A stretch of DNA of 64,000 nt from Luminiphilus sp. (GTDB lineage: Bacteria; Pseudomonadota; Gammaproteobacteria; Pseudomonadales; Halieaceae). This document shows positions 18,459-27,841 of this stretch, piece by piece. A program made the position numbers and the translations under genes. Where the stretch lies: contig JAQWUD010000038.1 in the NCBI GenBank assembly GCA_029242325.1, positions 62,001-126,000 of the forward strand, in the 5' to 3' direction. The notes under the pieces are model-generated. The model was not told where the DNA came from. It did no database searches and worked only from the letters and a program-made list of their open reading frames with translations. Each line of letters starts with the position of its first letter. The stretch's first letter is position 1.

Positions 18459-21098
18459 ATGTCCAAGAAAAACGTCATGCACGACGCGGTTCGCTACGCA
18501 CTTTGCATATCGACCGGTGCACTGGCCCTCAATATGGGGGTTGTAACCGCGCAGGAGGACGAAGAGGCTAACGAGGTAGAAGAAATCCTCGTAACCGGCT
18601 CGCGCATTACCCGCTCCACCTTAAACACGATATCGCAAGAGACCATTGTTATCTCTGCAGACGATATGAAGATCCAGGGTGACATCTCGGTAGCAGACGC
18701 ACTGAGAACCTCGAATCTGAACTCACTGGGCTCTTTCCGGGAATCATCAGGTAACGGTGCCCAGTCCAACGCGACCATCGACTTACGCGGTGTCGGCGCT
18801 GGACGAACTTTGGTCATGGTAAACGGCCGCCGTGTCGCCGGTTCACCCTCTCTGGGTGGCGGCGGTACCGTCAACCTGAATATGATTCCGTTCTCTGCTG
18901 TTGATCGCATCGAAATCGTTGCTGACGGCGCGTCGGCAATCTATGGCTCTGACGCGGTAGCAGGCGTTGTGAACATCATCCTGAAACGCGACTACGACGG
19001 CTTCAAGCTGAGCGGCCGCTTTGGTGATCGTGATCGTGATAACGGCGAAGAAGAGTCACTGTCTATGCTGTTTGGCGCCAGCTCGGATCGCGGCAGCGTG
19101 ACCTTTGGCCTCGAATACGACAAGCGAGACGCGATTTTTGACGCGGACCGCGAATTTACGAAGGCCACCTATTCAGACCTAGATGGCGACGGAGATATTA
19201 CGGGTTACGCAGAAACAAACGGCGTCTCGTTTTATGGTTTTACTGTGATCAACCCGCAATATAACGGGCAGGCTTTCGATCGTAATGACTCCAACACTTG
19301 GCTGGTCTATCCGGGTGCCGACTGTCAAGACGACCCAACCGGTACAGGGTTTGTTGGCAAAATGCGCTCAGACTTGGTCTTCGGCCCCGACACCGGATAC
19401 TACTGTGGCTACGCTTACGCGCTGGTTTCAGCCAACCGTGCAAGCCTAGAGCGAACAAACTCGTGGGTATCTGCTGAGTATGAAATCAACGATAGCCTTG
19501 ACGTTTACCTCGATGCGATCATCTCGGATAACGAGTCCTTTGGCCGTTATGCTCCGCCGGCGGCGCCTGGCCCAACCATTCCCGGTGACCCCCGTAACGA
19601 CGTCGGTGCCAGCAGCGGCTACTTCCGCTGGGTAGATATCGGTACCCGCGATAATATCGTCAACGACACCCTGATCGACATCAATACCGGATTGAAGTGG
19701 GATGTCACTGACAACGTGCGCGTGGATATGAACTACTCACACTCTGAGTATCGTTCGTCTTCTGTGGGTATGTACTACCTCAGCTATGGCGGCCTCGAAT
19801 ACAACATTGCGTACGGCATTGATGACTTCGATACTTTCGTGGCTAACATCAAGACCACAACGCATAATGATGACCGGCAGCTCCTGACACGATGGTCAGG
19901 TGGTGTGCAGTGGGATATGTTCGAAATGGCGGGCGGTACCGCAGCTGTCTATCTTGGCGCTGAGTACTACGAGATCAAATACCAAGCGCTGGTCGACGCG
20001 CAATCGGAAGCTGGACTGGTCGGTGGCTCCGCAGGCAATTCTGCCAGAGGCTACCGGGATGTCACCGCCTACATGGCGGAAGGTATTTTCCCCGTACTGG
20101 ATTGGCTGGAAATCTCCGCGGCATTCCGTGCCGACGATTACTCCGATTTCGGCAACGCGACTTCACCCAGATTGGGTATGAGCATGGCTGTCCCGGGCTA
20201 CGAGCAGCTGCGACTACGCGCTTCCTGGGGTGAAGGTTTCCGCGCTCCTGACCTGTCTGATCTTTACGGTGCGACTGCATTTTCTGCATCGGGCGGTACA
20301 GACTTCTGGGGTTGTGAGCAGACCGGCCAGTCTCCCTGCCCGTCTCGTCAGTTCGACACCTATATCGGCTCTAACCCGAACCTCGATGCTGAAGAGTCTG
20401 AATCACTCTCCTTTGGCGTAGACTGGGATTTCTGGGAAGGTGACATGGCAACCTGGTCAGCTTCGGCTACCTGGATTCAGTTAACACTGAAGAACACCAT
20501 TGACTATGTATCAGCGCAAGATCTGCTCAACCAAGATGCGACTTCACGTAATTCTGGTGGCCCCGGCAGCCCCTACGTTACGCGAACGGCAACGGGTTCT
20601 GTAGAGCGCATCGACGCTGGCTTTGTCAACGGCTCGCTTGAAGTCGAGCGCGAAGCACTCGACCTCGGTATCAACGCTAGCTTTGATACCGCGTTTGGCG
20701 TCTTAAACGCGCGATGGATGGGGACTCAGTACCTCACTTATGAATCGGAAGAGACTTACGGTAGCGGCACAATTTACGACGCTACTGGCACGCTGGGCTT
20801 CCCTGAGTGGAGGTGGAATGCTCAGATCAACTGGACCTGGAATAACTTCTTCGCCAATGTGGCGATGGATTATATCGGCGAGTCTGATTCCAGAGTCGGC
20901 GATGAATCTTACGATTCATGGGATCAGCTCAACGCGTCTGTAGGATACAACCTGGGTCAGTGGGGCCAAATCACGGTGGGTGCCAACAACATCACCGATG
21001 AAGACCCGCTACTCAATGACTTCGGTTCCGAAGTTGATGAGTACCAGTATCCGAAAGTAGGCCGTGTTGCATACGTTCAGTATACGATCGAATTCTGA
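18459..21098 (+). CDS. TonB-dependent outer-membrane receptor
   Basis: Outer-membrane active transporter of 879 residues. It has a signal peptide (cleavage near VVTAQ-ED), an acidic linker, a TonB-box-like EEILVTGSRI near residues 41-50, and a plug domain to about residue 175 with VRIADAL-type and LRGVGAGRTLVMVNGRRV segments and GASAIYGSDAVAGVVNIILK. A large beta-barrel follows, ending in aromatic VAYVQYTIEF. Extracellular-loop cysteines (PGADCQDD, YYCGYA, FWGCEQ, SPCPS) could form disulfides. The substrate is unknown; the neighbouring secreted peptidase hints at peptides, but that is inference. Start ATG follows AGGAGA; a strong terminator follows. Confidence 0.95.
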   Translation: MSKKNVMHDAVRYALCISTGALALNMGVVTAQEDEEANEVEEILVTGSRITRSTLNTISQETIVISADDMKIQGDISVADALRTSNLNSLGSFRESSGNGAQSNATIDLRGVGAGRTLVMVNGRRVAGSPSLGGGGTVNLNMIPFSAVDRIEIVADGASAIYGSDAVAGVVNIILKRDYDGFKLSGRFGDRDRDNGEEESLSMLFGASSDRGSVTFGLEYDKRDAIFDADREFTKATYSDLDGDGDITGYAETNGVSFYGFTVINPQYNGQAFDRNDSNTWLVYPGADCQDDPTGTGFVGKMRSDLVFGPDTGYYCGYAYALVSANRASLERTNSWVSAEYEINDSLDVYLDAIISDNESFGRYAPPAAPGPTIPGDPRNDVGASSGYFRWVDIGTRDNIVNDTLIDINTGLKWDVTDNVRVDMNYSHSEYRSSSVGMYYLSYGGLEYNIAYGIDDFDTFVANIKTTTHNDDRQLLTRWSGGVQWDMFEMAGGTAAVYLGAEYYEIKYQALVDAQSEAGLVGGSAGNSARGYRDVTAYMAEGIFPVLDWLEISAAFRADDYSDFGNATSPRLGMSMAVPGYEQLRLRASWGEGFRAPDLSDLYGATAFSASGGTDFWGCEQTGQSPCPSRQFDTYIGSNPNLDAEESESLSFGVDWDFWEGDMATWSASATWIQLTLKNTIDYVSAQDLLNQDATSRNSGGPGSPYVTRTATGSVERIDAGFVNGSLEVEREALDLGINASFDTAFGVLNARWMGTQYLTYESEETYGSGTIYDATGTLGFPEWRWNAQINWTWNNFFANVAMDYIGESDSRVGDESYDSWDQLNASVGYNLGQWGQITVGANNITDEDPLLNDFGSEVDEYQYPKVGRVAYVQYTIEF

Positions 21099-21121
21099 TC
21101 TCTCAGAATCTCCAACCCTTT

Positions 21122-21155
21122 AAAAGGCCCGCAAATGCGGGCTTTTTTTATTTTT
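21122..21155 (+). terminator. Rho-independent terminator after the TonB receptor
   Basis: GCCCGC-AAAT-GCGGGC stem followed by TTTTTTTATTTTT, 24 bases after the stop. It separates the receptor from the downstream methyltransferase. Confidence 0.92.
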
Positions 21156-21217
21156 CACTGCCGCAAATTCCCGCTCTGCGTTAAGCTATCGTTCTCTTTG
21201 CTGGGATCACAACAAGC

Positions 21218-22168
21218 ATGGACGCATGGAGCCGATTCTGGCGGCAGGGACATACCACCACTTTCGGCGACTACTTTGAGGAGGGCTATGCGGGCCCGGT
21301 CAAGGACTGGCTGGAATCGCTGCGCAGCACCCTGGGCCTCGTCGAGGACGGCAGCTTGCGGGTTGTAGAGCTCTGCTGCGGCAATGGCTCTCTAGTGCCC
21401 TTTCTGGTGTCGCTCAGTCACCCTTTCGTCTACACAGGTGTCGATGCGGCAAACGTCTCGCTGCCGTCAATGGTGCGTGATGCCGCAACGCATTCCCAAG
21501 GCTCTGTTGAAATGCTGCCGAACACGCCGGTGGAGCAGCTGCCTGAAAGTATCACTGGCGTCGACTGCTGCCTCTCTATCTATGGCATCGAGTACAGCGA
21601 ACTCCAAATCACCCTCAGCCGAATGCGTGAGCGCATGAGCGCTGACGGCAGGCTGTTTGCGTTGTTGCATCATCAGGATTCGATAGTCGCGCGAATGTCG
21701 CGCAGAGCAGTCAGTGAATTCCATGCCCGTGATATTGGCTTGGTTGAAGATGCACTCTCCACCATTCAGGGAGCATTGCAGCGAGTGGGCAGTGTCAGCG
21801 CGCTAAAAACGGACCCTCAATCAGAACAAGCCCGAAAGTTTATGAACGGCATGGCCAACAAGTACATCAAAGGCGCTACGCTTAAAGCCGGCAACGCCTT
21901 TATGGCGGATCACGTACTGGCGGCTTTGCGGTTTTTCAAGCTGCTCGGCGAAAAACCCAGGGTGCGCGAGCAATTCATCTCTGATTTACGCGAGGAGGCA
22001 AATGCTGCGCTCGAACGTCACCAACAAATGGTAGCAGTAGCTAAAGACGCCTCGGACATGCAAAACCTGACTACGACAATGGCCGCTATGGGGTGGTCAG
22101 AGGTCGAAACACAAGAACTGACTGACAAGGACGACATCATCGGATGGACACTTACCGCAAAGGCCTGA
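21218..22168 (+). CDS. Class I SAM-dependent methyltransferase (unknown substrate)
   Basis: A 316-residue cytoplasmic protein with a Rossmann-type methyltransferase domain: motif I is VVELCCGNGSL (about residues 46-56), the acidic motif II is TGVDAANVSL, and motif IV is the VDCCLSIYGIEYSEL region. The C-terminal half is helical and charged and has no recognised domain. No homologue of known function is recalled. It is separated from the receptor by a terminator, and its end overlaps the following secreted-protein gene by 25 bases, so those two are likely one unit. Confidence 0.75.
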   Translation: MDAWSRFWRQGHTTTFGDYFEEGYAGPVKDWLESLRSTLGLVEDGSLRVVELCCGNGSLVPFLVSLSHPFVYTGVDAANVSLPSMVRDAATHSQGSVEMLPNTPVEQLPESITGVDCCLSIYGIEYSELQITLSRMRERMSADGRLFALLHHQDSIVARMSRRAVSEFHARDIGLVEDALSTIQGALQRVGSVSALKTDPQSEQARKFMNGMANKYIKGATLKAGNAFMADHVLAALRFFKLLGEKPRVREQFISDLREEANAALERHQQMVAVAKDASDMQNLTTTMAAMGWSEVETQELTDKDDIIGWTLTAKA

Positions 22169-22620
22169 TTCTCGTTTGTTGCGCAGTGGTTTGCTCTGCT
22201 GCTCAGGGGCAGTCTTTCATGGACTGTGCTGATATCGCGGACGATACCGCCCGCCTGGCCTGCTACGACAGTGCTGCTAACGCTATTAAGGCGTCTCTGG
22301 AAAAACCGCAAACAGGCTCCAGCGAGCAAAGGCAGGAACAACGCAATGCCGAGGTCGCGGCCATCGTGTTTGGAGAGGAAGCAGCCGTGGTGCTGGAGGA
22401 AGAGGTGCCGGAGCAGATCACCTTCATCATTAAGGATGTGCTCTACACCCGTCGGCGAGAAACGATTTTCGTCGCAGAAGACGGTAGACTGTTCAAGAAA
22501 ATAGCCGACACCACGGTGACCATCAAGCCGGGAGAGCGCGTTCGCATAGAGGACGGTTTCTTCGGGTCCATATTCTTGGTCACCGAAAAGGGGGTTCGTA
22601 TTAAGGTAAAGGAGAGGTAA
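22144..22620 (+). CDS. Small secreted protein, unknown function
   Basis: A 158-residue protein with an N-terminal signal peptide (KGLILVCCAVVCSAAQGQ) and mature part beginning SFMDCADIADDTARLACYDS. The Cys-x-x-Ile-x-Asp-Asp...Arg-Leu-x-Cys-Tyr-Asp pattern resembles the start of VasI/TagO-like periplasmic proteins, but the rest does not, and no type VI genes are nearby. After a Glu-rich linker, the C-terminal 70 residues look like small beta strands (IIKDVLYTRRRETIFVAEDG). The two cysteines may pair in the periplasm. It overlaps the methyltransferase gene by 25 bases; ribosome binding site weak. Confidence 0.7.
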   Translation: MDTYRKGLILVCCAVVCSAAQGQSFMDCADIADDTARLACYDSAANAIKASLEKPQTGSSEQRQEQRNAEVAAIVFGEEAAVVLEEEVPEQITFIIKDVLYTRRRETIFVAEDGRLFKKIADTTVTIKPGERVRIEDGFFGSIFLVTEKGVRIKVKER

Positions 22621-23901
22621 TTACGCCTTCCCAAACAAGCCGACGCTGGCGTCTTTGAGCTTGCTGATATCAGTCAGCCAATCCTTAAGCGCCCCACCAT
22701 AAGACAGGCCACTGTCCAGACCTGCCCGGTTAATCGGTTGGCGGACTTGTGCCGCGCTTGGCGTCATCACCGGCCGCTGAGTATGGTGCGGCGTAAAACA
22801 CTCCGGCGCTTCAGAGAGGCCACAGAACGAGAGCAATGATCGAATCTCGGTTTCTGTTGCATTCACCAGCTGACTGTAATGCAGGTGGTGGATGCGATTG
22901 GGAAATAAGTTGGACCAGTGGCGCATGAGCATGAGGTAGCCCTGCCAATAAAAAATAAGCCCCTGAAGGCTATTGCTGTACTCACGCCCTTCGGGGAAAA
23001 AGTGCCGATACTGCGACACGATGTTATCCAGCGGGTCGCGAACCACATGAACAAACCGCGCGTTGGGACAGATTTTGAGTACTAACGGAACATGCAGAAA
23101 ATTTTCCGGTGTCTTATCGACAAAGTGCGCTTTGGATTCTGCGCAGTAGGGCCTCACAATGTCGAGGTATTGTTGGCAGTATTCCTGCCAACGCGCCTCT
23201 GGTGATGAGGCGAGGCTGCGACGGTACCCGCCGTCTCGCTGCAAGTCAGCGCCCCGATGCCCCATGAAAGACAGTTCATCCGTAACATTCACATCAGGAT
23301 GAGAAGCGAGAATCTGCTCCACCAGAGTCGTGCCTGACCGAGGTTGCCCGATAATAAAAATGGGCTGGATCTCATCGCCCTTCAGAGGAGGCAGAGGCCA
23401 AGCTTCGATAGTAAGCAACTCGTCCACTAATTGGCGGAATCCTTCGCCGCTAAAGGGTCTAGCGGCCGCAACGAGATCATTCCCGGCACGAAGGTGCGCG
23501 AAAGCCATATCGGGTAAGCCTGCCTGGTGCCAGATTTCCGCACGCGCGAGATGCAGCAAGCCGAGGTAACCGTCCTGATCCTGATCCGAATCCTGCCCTG
23601 CAATGAGCGTGTCGAGACGTGCACCATCTGCGGCAGAAAATTGCGCCGTCTTTAAACCCGCGAGACTCCACCAGCCGGTTGCATAGTGGCGCCGATCTTC
23701 CTTATCCACCAGTGTCCGATAAGCAGCCTCTGCCGCATCGTGATTCCCCAGCGCCTTGTGGGCATGCCCTACCAGGAGACTGGCACGGGGAAACTGTTCC
23801 TGATTTACGGCCTCTACGGCGCGCAACGCCGCCTGCGGCAGACCCGCCGATAATGCTTTGAAGCCCTCTGCAATTGACTGTTGTGCATCGAGCTCCGTCA
23901 T
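22621..23901 (-). CDS. TPR-containing sulfotransferase family protein
   Basis: A 426-residue fusion. Residues 1-140 are helical TPR-like repeats (GHAHKALGNHDAAEAAYRTL and following). Residues 170-410 are a sulfotransferase domain with the 5'-phosphosulfate loop IIGQPRSGTTLVEQIL (about 174-188) and the 3'-phosphate motif VHVVRDPLDNIVSQY (about 284-298). PAPS is the expected donor. There is no signal peptide, so it should act in the cytoplasm. Proteins of this type often occur beside TonB receptors in marine proteobacteria, with targets unknown. The start overlaps the stop of the S9 peptidase gene (ATGA), so the two are translationally coupled. Confidence 0.88.
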   Translation of the reverse strand: MTELDAQQSIAEGFKALSAGLPQAALRAVEAVNQEQFPRASLLVGHAHKALGNHDAAEAAYRTLVDKEDRRHYATGWWSLAGLKTAQFSAADGARLDTLIAGQDSDQDQDGYLGLLHLARAEIWHQAGLPDMAFAHLRAGNDLVAAARPFSGEGFRQLVDELLTIEAWPLPPLKGDEIQPIFIIGQPRSGTTLVEQILASHPDVNVTDELSFMGHRGADLQRDGGYRRSLASSPEARWQEYCQQYLDIVRPYCAESKAHFVDKTPENFLHVPLVLKICPNARFVHVVRDPLDNIVSQYRHFFPEGREYSNSLQGLIFYWQGYLMLMRHWSNLFPNRIHHLHYSQLVNATETEIRSLLSFCGLSEAPECFTPHHTQRPVMTPSAAQVRQPINRAGLDSGLSYGGALKDWLTDISKLKDASVGLFGKA

Positions 23902-25886
23902 TCGAGCGACCGGCTCTCTGGCGCGGAGGCACCCAAGTGCTCGTCAAAGAATTGTGCCATCCGCCCAAATAACTCAACCGTATTTTCCGGTGTGTAAAAT
24001 CCGTGCTCTTCCTTGTCTTTTACCAGCCATTCGAATGGTTTACCGGCCTCTTGCAGCGCGTCCCGCATCACCTCCGCGTGCTCGAATGCTGCCCGGTAAT
24101 CGTCTTTCCCATGAACAATAAATAGCGGAATATCAAACTCGCTGGCGCGCCGCGCCGGGCTTTGCTCAGAGCGGTCCTCAGGGTCACTGGGCAGCGTTTT
24201 ATCCAGATAGGCTTCTCCCCATCTCCTTGTCGTGATGTCGCCTGAGTTGTATAGCAGATCGAGGTCATACACGCCCACATAGCCTATGGCAGCTCTGTAG
24301 AGTCCGGGCGCGACCAAGGGTGCCTGAAAGGCCGAGTAACCGCCAAAACTGGCACCATAAATGCCCACTCTCGCCGGATCTGCGACCCCGTCGGCAATCG
24401 CCCAACGTGTGCCATCAATGATGTCGTGTTGGGTCATTCGACCCCATTCCCCGTAGCCCGCTTGCATAAAAGCGTCACCAAACCCGGTGGAGCCGCGGAA
24501 GTTCACCTGTAATACAGCGTAACCCCGGGTGGCGAAGGACTGCACATAGCGGTCGTAGCCCCAATAGTCCCGCGCATGAGGGCCGCCGTGGGGCATCACA
24601 ATCAGTGGAAAGGGCGCTTCGCCCACCGGAGGCGTGGTGATGTATCCATTGATGACCTGCCCGTCTCGGGCCTTGAAACTGATGCCGTCGGTGCTCGCTA
24701 ACAATTTACCTTCCACATTGGGAAACATATGCATCAAAAACCGCAGAGACCCGGTGCTCACATCGAATAAATAAAAACTGGGCGGGTCGTTGGGTGCCGA
24801 AAGCCTGACAATGAACTTTTGGTTGTCCTCGGTTTTCGACACCAGCGATACCGTGTGGGCGGGAAAATTATTCTGCAGCGCGCCTTTGACCACCGTGAGG
24901 GGGTGATCCTCAATTAATGGCACAAATTCGGGATAGTGCCGATTAATCTGCACCCCATACAGCTGATCGTCGTCATCAAAATACGCCCACTCTACATCCG
25001 TATCAGCGGCTGCATAGAGCTTCTCAACCTCTTTCGATTTCAGGTCAAAGCGATGTAGCCCCCAGATACCCTTTTCATTGCCATTTGCTCCAATCACCAG
25101 CAGGGCATCAGTGCCTGGCTCAAACCCGCGAATCCTGACACCTTCACCAAAAGGCATCTCAACGTCCTGCCAGTCCCTCGACCCGCGAGGCTGATAGGAA
25201 AAAATCTGCTCGTTATTGTCATCGACGCCCTGAACAAACCGGGGAGTCATATCCTCGTCGGGCACAAACTGCGCACCCCGCAGGCTCGAACGCGCCTCGC
25301 GGCTAATTCGGCCACTGTAAATGTTGAGCTTCAACGCCTGAGGAATGCCATCCTTACCCGGTGGCCACGCAAACGGGAAACTTTGAATCAATACATTGCG
25401 GTCATCAATTTTGCCCAATAAATCGCCATAGGCGAGTGCTGGCTCATCTGCGTTGACACCATAGAGATACTTGGGTGCACTGCCATCGGCATTGACGGCG
25501 TAAATCTCCCCATAGGACCCTGGGGCTTCTCGGCCGGCTCGCTTACGTAGAATCGTCATCACCAAACGTTCGTTGTTGATCCACTCAAAGCCGCCCACTT
25601 CGGCATCGTAAAAACCCGACACCGAGACGACCTTAAGATCCTCGGTCGCCAGCACCGCCAACGCTCTCCGCCCCTCGTGCACAACGTCCACAGCCAGATG
25701 CGTTCCGTCTGGTGAGATTTCCGCCTGTCGAAACTCTGCTTGTGCCGCCAATTCTTCGTAAGTCGGAACGGTGGCCGCTTCAGCACCGTGTAGATGGCTT
25801 GTTAGTGCCAGCACACAACCTGCGACCAGCGCGCTCCACAGTAACTTAGTGCGATCTCTTAAACTGCCCTTGCCGGCTACTTCCAT
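23898..25886 (-). CDS. Secreted S9-family prolyl-oligopeptidase-like peptidase
   Basis: A 662-residue protein with a signal peptide (LLWSALVAGCVLALTSHLHGAEA, cleavage about residue 37), a beta-propeller-like N-terminal region (about 40-400) and a C-terminal alpha/beta-hydrolase domain. The triad is visible: Ser513 in GIYGASFGGYS, Asp595/596 in VHGKDDYR and His628 in KDKEEHGFY. The family cleaves short peptides after particular residues, likely in the periplasm. It is upstream of and coupled to the TPR-sulfotransferase, opposite to the TonB receptor, which suggests peptide uptake and processing (inference). Confidence 0.92.
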   Translation of the reverse strand: MEVAGKGSLRDRTKLLWSALVAGCVLALTSHLHGAEAATVPTYEELAAQAEFRQAEISPDGTHLAVDVVHEGRRALAVLATEDLKVVSVSGFYDAEVGGFEWINNERLVMTILRKRAGREAPGSYGEIYAVNADGSAPKYLYGVNADEPALAYGDLLGKIDDRNVLIQSFPFAWPPGKDGIPQALKLNIYSGRISREARSSLRGAQFVPDEDMTPRFVQGVDDNNEQIFSYQPRGSRDWQDVEMPFGEGVRIRGFEPGTDALLVIGANGNEKGIWGLHRFDLKSKEVEKLYAAADTDVEWAYFDDDDQLYGVQINRHYPEFVPLIEDHPLTVVKGALQNNFPAHTVSLVSKTEDNQKFIVRLSAPNDPPSFYLFDVSTGSLRFLMHMFPNVEGKLLASTDGISFKARDGQVINGYITTPPVGEAPFPLIVMPHGGPHARDYWGYDRYVQSFATRGYAVLQVNFRGSTGFGDAFMQAGYGEWGRMTQHDIIDGTRWAIADGVADPARVGIYGASFGGYSAFQAPLVAPGLYRAAIGYVGVYDLDLLYNSGDITTRRWGEAYLDKTLPSDPEDRSEQSPARRASEFDIPLFIVHGKDDYRAAFEHAEVMRDALQEAGKPFEWLVKDKEEHGFYTPENTVELFGRMAQFFDEHLGASAPESRSLE

Positions 25887-26117
25887 AAACAGCCTCTCGT
25901 ATGTCTGTCACTTAGGGTAAGGCTGGAACAATGCAGAATCATGGTAAAGACCGCAAGACGCTTTCTTGCAAGTACCCGCTAAGGAGGGCTTGCCAGGAAG
26001 TTATTAGCCCCGTCAGCAGGATGTCCTGAAGACTGGCGTGCTATCCACGCCTTTTGCTGGTATCTGGATGGAGAGCGCCGTAACCTCCTTCCCACCATTG
26101 ATCGGAAGTGGGCGCTA

Positions 26118-26789
26118 ATGGACCAAAATTTTTTAAAGCAACAGGTGGCTGATGCCGCCATTGAGCGCGTCGCTGCGCATCCCGATGACTTATTGGTGCT
26201 TGGGATTGGCACGGGCAGTACCGCAGAGTGTTTCATTCGCGGATTAGAGCGCCTGAAACATCGTATCGACACCACCGTGTCGAGTTCGGAACGCTCCTCT
26301 GACCTGCTTAGCGAGATGGGTTTCTCAGTGAGCGACTTGAATACCGTCCCGAGAGTCGACATTTACGTCGATGGTGCGGACGAAACAAACGATGCTCTGC
26401 AGCTCATAAAAGGCGGCGGCGCAGCGCTCACGCGAGAGAAAATCATCGCCGCGGTGGCGGAGCGCTTCATCTGCATCGCGGATGAAAGTAAACGGGTAGC
26501 GACGCTTGGGGCGTTCCCGCTACCGGTAGAAGTCGTTCCCATGTCCCGAAGCCATGTTGCCAGGCAACTGGTCAAACTAGGCGGTCAGCCCGTTTGGCGG
26601 GAAGGTGTGACGACGGATAATGGCAATCTAATCCTCGACGTATATGGCCTGAATATCGATGCACCGCTCGAAATTGAGCGATACATTAACGATATGACCG
26701 GCGTTGTCTGTAATGGCTTGTTTGCCATGCGGCCCGCGGATGAGCTGCTGTTGGGTACCCCAAACGGCGTCCTCCAACTGGGCATTTAG
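26118..26789 (+). CDS. rpiA: Ribose-5-phosphate isomerase A
   Basis: Interconverts ribose 5-phosphate and ribulose 5-phosphate. The 223 residues include the phosphate loop [39 protein letters not shown] (catalytic Asp/Glu/Lys region) and [10 protein letters not shown]. The ATG at 26118 gives the family N-terminus. The reading frame stays open upstream to 25982 without a usual start codon. It is separated from its customary partner ilvA in this genome and lies next to sahR. Confidence 0.97.
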   Translation: MDQNFLKQQVADAAIERVAAHPDDLLVLGIGTGSTAECFIRGLERLKHRIDTTVSSSERSSDLLSEMGFSVSDLNTVPRVDIYVDGADETNDALQLIKGGGAALTREKIIAAVAERFICIADESKRVATLGAFPLPVEVVPMSRSHVARQLVKLGGQPVWREGVTTDNGNLILDVYGLNIDAPLEIERYINDMTGVVCNGLFAMRPADELLLGTPNGVLQLGI

Positions 26790-26792
26790 TTC

Positions 26793-26808
26793 ATCAAATT
26801 ATTTTGAT
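26793..26808. promoter_or_regulatory. Palindromic operator upstream of sahR-metK-ahcY
   Basis: A perfect palindrome ATCAAA-TTAT-TTTGAT lies just after the rpiA stop and 32 bases before sahR. The right arm runs into TTGATA, a possible -35, with TAACCT 17 bases later. Placement before an ArsR-family regulator of the SAM cycle makes autoregulation by SahR the natural reading; that identity is inferred from position. Confidence 0.55.
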
Positions 26809-26840
26809 AAACAAAGACTGCGCTGATAACCTCCGCGCCC

Positions 26841-27818
26841 ATGGTCAGTTCAGTCCACATTATCGAGCTCGAGTCCCATCAAGGACCCGTGCCACTGGCG
26901 AACCTGCTGAGAGCGGCAGGCGATGCACTGCGCCTTCAGATTTTGCGGGTGATGTCTCAAGACTCTTATAGCGTCACGGAGCTCTGCAGCATCTTTAACC
27001 TGCGCCAGAGTGCGTTGAGCCATCACCTGAAAATCCTGATAGACGCTGGGCTCTTGTGCCGAAAGAAAGAGGGCACCGCCACTTTCTACCGGCGGGCGCT
27101 GCCCAGCGGGCCCATGGCGCCCCTATACCAAGAGATTTTCTCATACACTGATGCGGAGCCGCTTTCGAGACAGGCAAGGCAGGGTGTATTAGCCGTGCAG
27201 GCGCAACGGGAACACAATTCCTTCGCATTCTTTCAGGGCAATGTGGATCGCTTTCGGGAGCAACAAGAACTCATCGCCCCCTGGGACGACTATAGCCAGA
27301 TCACACTACAACTGCTTGAGCGAATCAGCGGGCGCCCGTTAAAGCGGATCATCGAAGTCGGCGTTGGGGAAGGATGGTTGTTACCAGCGCTTCATCGCCG
27401 CGCCCCGGAAGTGATTGCACTGGACCTGTCGCTGAACATGCTTGGCCTGGCGCGAGATCATGCAGCCCATCTCCCCGGTATCAAATTTGTTCATGGCGAC
27501 ACCGAGGATCTGACCAGAGAAGGTATCCGGGCAAACGCTGTCATTAGCAACATGGTACTGCACCACACACCCCAGCCAGAGCGCGTGCTGGCCGACATGG
27601 CGCAGCTCTTGCCCAGTGGCGGCACGCTGATTATCAGTGACCTCTGTGCCCATGACCAGGCATGGGCCAGAGAATATTGTGGCGACTTATGGCTGGGATT
27701 CTCGGCCGAACAACTGGAGCTGTGGGCCAAAGATGCAGGCCTCAGATTGGACGCCAGTGTGTTTTTGGCGCAGAGAAACGGCTTTCAAATTCAGGTGCAG
27801 CATTTCAAACGCTGCTGA
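26841..27818 (+). CDS. sahR: SahR-type ArsR-family regulator with methyltransferase-like domain
   Basis: A 325-residue fusion. An N-terminal ArsR winged helix (about 15-95; [20 protein letters not shown] and the recognition helix [19 protein letters not shown]) precedes a C-terminal class I SAM-methyltransferase fold (about 165-310; [30 protein letters not shown]). SahR, described by comparative genomics and tests in Desulfovibrio, represses SAM-cycle genes and is released by S-adenosylhomocysteine bound in the methyltransferase-like domain. The downstream metK and ahcY are its core targets, so the assignment is strong. Confidence 0.88.
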   Translation: MVSSVHIIELESHQGPVPLANLLRAAGDALRLQILRVMSQDSYSVTELCSIFNLRQSALSHHLKILIDAGLLCRKKEGTATFYRRALPSGPMAPLYQEIFSYTDAEPLSRQARQGVLAVQAQREHNSFAFFQGNVDRFREQQELIAPWDDYSQITLQLLERISGRPLKRIIEVGVGEGWLLPALHRRAPEVIALDLSLNMLGLARDHAAHLPGIKFVHGDTEDLTREGIRANAVISNMVLHHTPQPERVLADMAQLLPSGGTLIISDLCAHDQAWAREYCGDLWLGFSAEQLELWAKDAGLRLDASVFLAQRNGFQIQVQHFKRC

Positions 27819-27841
27819 TCCACGTAACAGGAACCCATGAC

